Part shown: piece by piece, positions 58,798 to 64,000 of the stretch
Position numbering within the stretch: position 1 is the stretch's first letter
Layout of the letters: each line of letters opens with the position of its first letter
Assembly (NCBI RefSeq): GCF_002736205.1
Contig: NZ_CP024091.1
Location: forward strand, 4,275,555 to 4,339,554
Length of the DNA stretch: 64,000 bases
Direction of reading: 5' to 3'
Source of the DNA: Pedobacter ginsengisoli
GTDB lineage: Bacteria > Bacteroidota > Bacteroidia > Sphingobacteriales > Sphingobacteriaceae
Translations under genes and position numbers: made by a program
Notes under the pieces: model-generated
What the model saw: the letters and a program-made list of their open reading frames with translations, nothing else
The model's database searches: none
Told to the model about the DNA's origin: nothing

Positions 58798-60213
58798 ATG
58801 GAGGAAATCTTTAGCAAAATAAACGATCTGGTATGGAGCAACGCCCTTATCCTGCTTTGCATGGGGGCCGGCATTTATTTTTCAATCGTCACAAGGTTTG
58901 TACAGCTACGTTACCTGAAGGAAATGGTAGCGTTACTTTTTGGTGGCCAGAGTTCAGCTAAAGGAGTAAGTTCTTTCCAGGCTTTTGCCATCGCAATATC
59001 CGGTCGCATCGGCACAGGAAATATTGCAGGTGTGGCCACAGCTATTGCTATGGGTGGTCCGGGAGCTGTTTTCTGGATGTGGCTGATTGCTTTTTTAGGA
59101 AGTGCTTCTGCTTTCATCGAAGCCACACTAGGCCAAATCTATAAGCAGGTCAACAACGGACAATACCGTGGTGGACCCGCTTTTTACATTGAAAAAGGAT
59201 TAGGTATGAAATGGTACGCCGTTACATTTGCCATAGCCACCATACTGAGCACGGCCCTGTTTTTGCCAGGTGTGCAAAGCAATAGTATCGCATTGAGCAT
59301 GAGCAATGCATTTCAAATACCTGTTGCCTATACTGGAATTGCAATAGCCGTTCTTTTGGGATTGATCATTTTTGGTGGTGTAAAACGAATTGGCAGAGTA
59401 GCCGAAATCGTAGTTCCATTTATGGCAGGGGCTTACATCCTAATGGCCATCATCATCATGTTCATGCATATTCATCAGATTCCATCCGTAATGATGCTGA
59501 TCATCAAATCAGCATTTAAACTTGAGCCGGCATTTGCAGGCGTATTTGGGATGGCAATTGCCTGGGGTGTAAAACGTGGCATTTATTCCAATGAAGCAGG
59601 TCAGGGAACCGCTCCCCATGCTGCCGCTGCGGCTGAAGTGAGCCACCCTGTCAAACAAGGCTTGGTACAAGCGTTCTCCGTATACGTCGACACCTTATTT
59701 GTATGTACCGCTACCGCTTTCATGATCCTTTTTACAGGTCAGTACAATGTGATCAATCCAGAAGGTGGCTTTATTGTAGAAAACCTGCCAGGTGCAAAGA
59801 TAGGTGCCGAATATACCCAATATGCCGTCAACGCCCATTTCCCGTCCTTAGGGGCTGGTTTTGTAGCCATTTCCCTGCTCTTCTTTGCCTTCACCACTAT
59901 TATGGCTTATTATTATATTGCTGAGACCAACCTCAGCTATCTTGATAGAAAAGGCAGTAAATGGGCAATTTGGCTCCTGCGGATTCTGATCCTCTTCGCG
60001 ACCTTTTACGGTTCAGTAAAGACGGCCGAAGCAGCCTGGACATTGGGGGACATTGGCGTGGGCTTAATGGCTTGGTTAAACATCGTAGCCATCCTCTTGC
60101 TTAGAAAACCTGCGCTAAAAGCATTTGAAGACTATCAGCGACAACGCAAAGCCGGAAAAGATCCTGCGTTTGATGCCAAAGGTCTCGGCATCGACAATGC
60201 TGAACAATGGTAG
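58798..60213 (+). CDS. Alanine/glycine:cation symporter (AGCS family)
   Basis: 471 residues from ATG 58798 (the open frame to 58729 is not family-like). Sodium-coupled alanine/glycine transporter of the AgcS/AlsT/DagA family in the inner membrane, with about 11 helices. Seen: GAGIYFSIVTRFVQLRYLKEM, SSFQAFAIAISGRIGTGNIAGVATAIAMGGPGAVFWMWL, the ALGQIYK-like EATLGQIYKQV, GGPAFYIEKGLG, GVKRGIYSNEAGQGTAPHAAAAAEVSHPVKQGLVQAFSVYVDT (family signature), and a final YYIAETNLSYL. It is followed after 46 bp by nhaA, suggesting shared transcription and a sodium-related theme. Confidence 0.94.
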   Translation: MEEIFSKINDLVWSNALILLCMGAGIYFSIVTRFVQLRYLKEMVALLFGGQSSAKGVSSFQAFAIAISGRIGTGNIAGVATAIAMGGPGAVFWMWLIAFLGSASAFIEATLGQIYKQVNNGQYRGGPAFYIEKGLGMKWYAVTFAIATILSTALFLPGVQSNSIALSMSNAFQIPVAYTGIAIAVLLGLIIFGGVKRIGRVAEIVVPFMAGAYILMAIIIMFMHIHQIPSVMMLIIKSAFKLEPAFAGVFGMAIAWGVKRGIYSNEAGQGTAPHAAAAAEVSHPVKQGLVQAFSVYVDTLFVCTATAFMILFTGQYNVINPEGGFIVENLPGAKIGAEYTQYAVNAHFPSLGAGFVAISLLFFAFTTIMAYYYIAETNLSYLDRKGSKWAIWLLRILILFATFYGSVKTAEAAWTLGDIGVGLMAWLNIVAILLLRKPALKAFEDYQRQRKAGKDPAFDAKGLGIDNAEQW

Positions 60214-60259
60214 TCTTCCCGGACATTCTTAAATTCTTTTAAATTCAGCTCAATCAATC

Positions 60260-61582
60260 ATGATACAAAAATCGCCAATAGACAAACTCGTAGCACCTGT
60301 AAGCCGCTTCATCCATCTAGAGTACACAAGTGGCATCGTACTATTGATCAGCGTAATTATTGCCATCATATGGGCAAATTCCCCCTACCATGATTTTTAC
60401 GAACACCTTTGGCACATCAATTTTTCCATAGGCTTTGATGATTTTATATTGAGTCACCCTTTGCATATCTGGATCAATGATGGCCTGATGGCCATATTTT
60501 TCTTTGTAATCGGCCTGGAACTCAAAAGGGAGTTCATGGAAGGCGAACTCTCCTCAGCCAGTAAAGCAGCCCTGCCCATGTCCGCCGCACTAGGCGGAAT
60601 GATCGTTCCTGCATTGATTTATTTTTATTTAAATAAAGGTACAGATGCCAGCCACGGCTGGGGAATCCCAATGGCAACAGACATTGCTTTTGCTTTGGCC
60701 CTACTTTCAATGGCGAGTAAACATATTCCTACCTCTGTTAAGGTTTTTTTATCAGCACTCGCCGTGGCTGACGACCTGGGTGCAGTACTGGTCATTGCAT
60801 TCTTTTATACGGAACAGATCCATTTCCTGCAATTGATTATTGCAGGTTCCTTCCTTGCAGTTCTAATTATTGGCAACCTGATGGGTATCCGCAACAGCGC
60901 GTTTTACCTGATCATTGGCTTTGGCGTTTGGGTAGGTTTTTTATTGTCTGGCGTACATGCCACCATTGCCGGTGTACTGGTTGCCTTCACCATTCCGGCA
61001 GTTACTAAAATCGATGAACAGATCTATTCGGATAACCTGCGTAAGTTATCTTATGACTTTGAAGAGGACATACCTGAAAAGGGTGCATTAATTACTGACA
61101 AGCAAAACAAGACTATCCAAAAAGTAAGGATACTGAGTATGGCAGCTGAAACGCCATTACAGACGATAGAACATAGCCTCCACCCCTGGGTGGCTTTCGG
61201 GATTATGCCTTTATTTGCCTTGTCAAATGCAGGTATTGTCATTGGTTCGGATTTCTTTTCCACCATCATCAATCCCGTTTCAATAGGTGTGACCGGAGGT
61301 CTGCTCATCGGAAAATTCGTTGGCATTCTGCTGTTTTGCTGGATTATGATTACATTGAAATTGGCAAAATTACCGGAACAAGCAACATGGAAACACATTA
61401 TCGGTGTGGCATTACTTGCAGGAATTGGTTTTACCATGTCCCTGTTCATTAGCGGACTGGCCTTTAAAAACCCGACCTTTATAGATCAGGCAAAATATGG
61501 CATCCTACTGGCTTCCGTAATTGCGGGGATACTGGGAACAATTGTACTGAAAAAAGTATCAAAACCACTAAAAGACAACTAA
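60260..61582 (+). CDS. nhaA: Na+/H+ antiporter NhaA
   Basis: 440-residue inner-membrane antiporter exchanging internal Na+ for external H+. Seen: SGIVLLISVIIAIIWANSPY at the first helix, DGLMAIFFFVIGLELKREFMEGELSS, the unwound ion-binding helix WGIPMATDIAFALALL, ALAVADDLGAVLVIAFFY with the two-aspartate site, GVHATIAGVLVAFTIP, ALSNAGI and IGFTMSLFISGLAF near the end. A cytosolic insert of about 60 residues (KIDEQIYSDNLRKLSYDFEEDIPEKGALI...) sits between helices, longer than in E. coli, as is usual in Bacteroidota. Lies between the alanine/Na+ symporter and the trehalose gene. Confidence 0.96.
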   Translation: MIQKSPIDKLVAPVSRFIHLEYTSGIVLLISVIIAIIWANSPYHDFYEHLWHINFSIGFDDFILSHPLHIWINDGLMAIFFFVIGLELKREFMEGELSSASKAALPMSAALGGMIVPALIYFYLNKGTDASHGWGIPMATDIAFALALLSMASKHIPTSVKVFLSALAVADDLGAVLVIAFFYTEQIHFLQLIIAGSFLAVLIIGNLMGIRNSAFYLIIGFGVWVGFLLSGVHATIAGVLVAFTIPAVTKIDEQIYSDNLRKLSYDFEEDIPEKGALITDKQNKTIQKVRILSMAAETPLQTIEHSLHPWVAFGIMPLFALSNAGIVIGSDFFSTIINPVSIGVTGGLLIGKFVGILLFCWIMITLKLAKLPEQATWKHIIGVALLAGIGFTMSLFISGLAFKNPTFIDQAKYGILLASVIAGILGTIVLKKVSKPLKDN

Positions 61583-61698
61583 ACCTATCTAATAAAATCA
61601 GGTATTTTTTGAACTTGCCTTTTCTCTTTATTTCTTATCTATGACCTCTGTGTTATAGCATGCTTATGGGTATAAAAATACCCTAAAAATATTTTTTG

Positions 61699-61706
61699 TA
61701 CCTTTG
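61699..61706 (+). promoter_or_regulatory. Predicted -7 element before the trehalose gene
   Basis: TACCTTTG matches TAnnTTTG fully, 100 bp before the ATG at 61807. It follows a small hairpin GGGTAT/ATACCC (about 61669-61684) that may end the nhaA transcript. No clear -33 TTTG at standard spacing. Confidence 0.45.
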
Positions 61707-61806
61707 TGTGGCCCTGCAGACAGCTGAAGGCAATTATTCACCCTTATTCTTAGGGAATTTATCTGGCCAATCTAAGCCGGACTTACATCTTAAAACCCGA
61801 TAAATT

Positions 61807-64000
61807 ATGCAGAGAAGATTACTCATAGTTTCTAACCGTTTACCCCTTACCATCGAAAAGACAGACAACCTGTATATTCCCCGTCAGTCATCCGGCGGCC
61901 TCATTTCCGCGGTTGAAGCGTACCTGAATAGCAAGGGTAAGAATAATTTTACGGAACAGTTATGGGCCGGAGTACCAGGAGTTGACCGGGAGGTATGGGA
62001 TAAAACAGAACTGGACGAGTCTCATTACCAGTTTATGCCCATTTTCACAAGTCAGGAAGACTATGAGCACTATTACAATGGCTTCTCCAACTCCTTGCTT
62101 TGGCCACTTTTTCATTACTTCCCTTCCTATGCAGCATACGAGCCATCCTTTTTCGAGGCTTACCTGTCGGTGAACAAAGTATTTTGTGAAACACTTTCAG
62201 CAACAATCCGTGAAGACGATGTGGTCTGGATACATGACTACCACCTGCTTCCCCTGGCCGGAATGCTAAGGGAAAAGCACCCTAACATCACCATAGGACT
62301 GTTCATGCACATCCCGTTTCCTTCTTATGAGTTGTTTAGGGTCATCCCCAAAAAGTGGCAGCGTGCGCTGCTGGAAGGTATGCTGGGTGCCGACCTCATT
62401 GGCTTTCATACTGCCGACTACGTAGCACACTTCTTAAAATCAGTAGATATAGCCTTGAAAACTACCCACGATAATAAATATATCCAATGGGGTACCAGAC
62501 AGGTCCAGGTAGATGCTTTCCCAATAAGCATAGATTTCAGCTTGTTTAACAATGCTTTTCATCAACCTGAAATTCAGTCTCTAAGAAAAAAGTATGAAGC
62601 ACTGAAAGCAAACAAAAAAATGTTGTTTTCCGTCGATCGCCTGGATTATACAAAAGGCATACTTAACCGACTGGTTGCCTATGAACGTTTTTTGCAGCAA
62701 TATCCTGAATATATTGGAAATGTTGTATTCATCTTAGTTGTTGTTCCTTCAAGGGATGCAATAGCCAAATACAATGAGGGAAAAAAAATGATTGATGAAT
62801 ATATTGGTAACCTGAACAGTTCAATGGGCAGCATCAACTGGCAGCCTGTAATTTATCAATACGACCACCTGACCTTTGAGGAGCTGCTTGCCTTATACAC
62901 CACCTGCGATGTGGCGCTGATTACTCCTCTGCGCGACGGGATGAACCTAGTTGCAAAGGAATTTATTGCAAGCCGGCAAGATCAAAGCGGAGTTCTGATC
63001 CTAAGCGAAATGGCTGGGGCATCAGCTGAATTAACCGATGCTTTGCTCATCAATCCAAACGATACAGAAGAGATTGCAGAATCGATAGCTATAGCACTTA
63101 AACTAAGCCCAGAGGAACAAGAAAGCCGTTTAAACAGCATGCAGCAAGCCATCAAAAAATACGATGTCAATGCCTGGGCTGTAGATTTTTTCGGAGAACT
63201 CAAAAAGGTGAAATCGCTACAACTAAAGTTTGAAGTGAAATTTCTAGATAATTTTGGTAAAGCAGCACTTGTGAATAAGTACGAATCAAGTAAGAAGCGA
63301 TTGCTACTATTAGATTATGACGGCACATTGGTTAACTTCTCCAAAATCCCATCAAAAGCTGCCCCAAATGATGAACTGCTGCAGTTACTGTCGAATCTTT
63401 CTCGCGACCCGGATAATGACATCTATATCATCAGCGGCAGGGACAGTGACACCCTTGATCATTGGCTTGGTCATCTGCCAATCGGCCTGGTGGCAGAACA
63501 TGGTGCAAAGCATAAATATAAAGGTGAAAGATGGTCAAATGAAGCCTTAGCGGAATCCACCACCTGGAAAGAAAAAATTGAAGCACTCATGAAGCATTAT
63601 GTGCAGAGAAGCCCTAACTCATTTATTGAAAGAAAAGAATTTTCCCTGGCTTGGCATTACCGGAATGCAGATCCTTTTTTAGCGAATAGGCGCGCACAGG
63701 ACCTTTATGAACAACTCGTTGAATATACGCTGCAGATGCCTCTGGATGTACTCAACGGCCACAAAGTGATCGAAGTAAGGAACCATGGTGTAAACAAAGG
63801 AATTGCTGCAGCAAGAATTCTGGAACGAGAACCTTACGACTTTGTCTTGTGTGTCGGAGACGATCAAACAGATGAAGACATGTTCAAAGTACTAGCCCAT
63901 CACGGCGGTGCTTACACCATAAAGGTGGGTCATCAGGCATCTTTTGCGCGGTATAACCTATATACTCCTTACCTGGTTTCATCGCTGCTTGAAATGCTTG
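61807..64000 (+). CDS. Bifunctional trehalose-6-phosphate synthase/phosphatase (partial)
   Basis: About 731 residues visible; the gene runs off the right edge. N-terminal GT20 trehalose-6-phosphate synthase: LLIVSNRLPL, SSGGLISAV, LWPLFHYFP, VVWIHDYHLLPLAGMLRE, GLFMHIPFPSYELFRVIP, LLGADLIGFHT-like GMLGADLIGFHTADY, FSVDRLDYTKGI and ITPLRDGMNLVAKEFIA. From about residue 497 an OtsB-type HAD phosphatase: LLLLDYDGTLVNFSKIP (nucleophile Asp), YIISGRDSDTLDHWL, GLVAEHGAKHK, HKVIEVRNHGVNKGIAA and LCVGDDQTDEDMFKVL. The fusion makes trehalose from UDP-glucose and glucose 6-phosphate in one polypeptide, for osmotic and desiccation protection. The last motifs are present, so little is missing. Confidence 0.95.
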   Translation, partial: MQRRLLIVSNRLPLTIEKTDNLYIPRQSSGGLISAVEAYLNSKGKNNFTEQLWAGVPGVDREVWDKTELDESHYQFMPIFTSQEDYEHYYNGFSNSLLWPLFHYFPSYAAYEPSFFEAYLSVNKVFCETLSATIREDDVVWIHDYHLLPLAGMLREKHPNITIGLFMHIPFPSYELFRVIPKKWQRALLEGMLGADLIGFHTADYVAHFLKSVDIALKTTHDNKYIQWGTRQVQVDAFPISIDFSLFNNAFHQPEIQSLRKKYEALKANKKMLFSVDRLDYTKGILNRLVAYERFLQQYPEYIGNVVFILVVVPSRDAIAKYNEGKKMIDEYIGNLNSSMGSINWQPVIYQYDHLTFEELLALYTTCDVALITPLRDGMNLVAKEFIASRQDQSGVLILSEMAGASAELTDALLINPNDTEEIAESIAIALKLSPEEQESRLNSMQQAIKKYDVNAWAVDFFGELKKVKSLQLKFEVKFLDNFGKAALVNKYESSKKRLLLLDYDGTLVNFSKIPSKAAPNDELLQLLSNLSRDPDNDIYIISGRDSDTLDHWLGHLPIGLVAEHGAKHKYKGERWSNEALAESTTWKEKIEALMKHYVQRSPNSFIERKEFSLAWHYRNADPFLANRRAQDLYEQLVEYTLQMPLDVLNGHKVIEVRNHGVNKGIAAARILEREPYDFVLCVGDDQTDEDMFKVLAHHGGAYTIKVGHQASFARYNLYTPYLVSSLLEML

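Overview
The window reads as a chromosomal segment of a low-GC Bacteroidota bacterium, most likely of the Pedobacter/Sphingobacteriaceae type. This is inferred from gene content (GH92 mannosidase, carboxypeptidase-like regulatory domain and GIN-like secreted proteins, paired outer-membrane beta-barrels, Tex, AddAB-type exonuclease, PpnP), from weak or absent Shine-Dalgarno sequences, and from promoters matching the Bacteroidota -33 TTTG / -7 TAnnTTTG pattern. Most of it looks like ordinary core chromosome. One IS4-family element sits at about 25.9-27.3 kb, and an accessory patch lies at about 56.3-58.8 kb.

Layout. 0-3 kb (minus): shikimate dehydrogenase (cut by the left edge), a phosphosulfolactate-synthase homologue and a TPR protein. 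3.2-12 kb: NTF2-like protein plus ALDH7-type aldehyde dehydrogenase, a GIN-like secreted protein, an SNF2 helicase, Aat, YccF, an App1-type phosphatase and a diacylglycerol-kinase-like lipid kinase. Three convergent pairs here share stop codons. 12-17.3 kb (minus): a frameshifted TonB-C-domain gene, rbfA, hflX and trpE-trpG-trpC, preceded by a complete tryptophan attenuator (promoter, Trp-codon leader peptide, antiterminator, terminator). 17.3-19.7 kb (minus): an ECF41 sigma factor with its AhpD-like target gene and its promoter, then a Dabb protein and a four-helix membrane protein. 19.7-25.9 kb: alpha/beta hydrolase, carboxypeptidase-regulatory-domain protein, MFS transporter, PpnP and an NfeD-like/flotillin pair. 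25.9-27.3 kb: the IS4-family element, whose ends are hairpin terminators and which appears to split the flotillin terminator. 27.3-29.4 kb: a second GIN-like protein, HAD hydrolase and O-methyltransferase.

29.5-35.7 kb (plus): GH92 mannosidase followed by two periplasmic amidohydrolase-type proteins built from three modules, only one with intact metal ligands. 35.8-36.1 kb (minus): two tandem tRNA-like genes with very long variable arms (36 and 70 nt), the most unusual element in the window. 36.2-48.9 kb: Lrp regulator, Tex, pyruvate dehydrogenase E1 beta, AddB/AddA-like nuclease-helicase, a thioredoxin-fold protein and a GH3 hexosaminidase. 49-53.2 kb: two outer-membrane barrels, then glpK-glpF for glycerol uptake and phosphorylation. 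53.4-56.3 kb: a serine hydrolase divergent from a membrane-anchored winged-helix regulator, then a DUF1826 protein. 56.3-58.3 kb: a possible mobile-element remnant, AT-rich 53-54-bp repeats, an AAA+/DUF234 ATPase with a strong Shine-Dalgarno and TTG start, and a 41-codon ORF. 58.8-64 kb (plus): alanine/sodium symporter, NhaA and a fused trehalose-6-phosphate synthase/phosphatase (cut by the right edge), a plausible sodium/osmotic-stress group.

Limits: everything was read by eye from sequence and translations. No similarity search, folding program or codon statistics could be run, so family names rest on recognised motifs, and statements about regulation or transfer are inference unless a sequence element is named.
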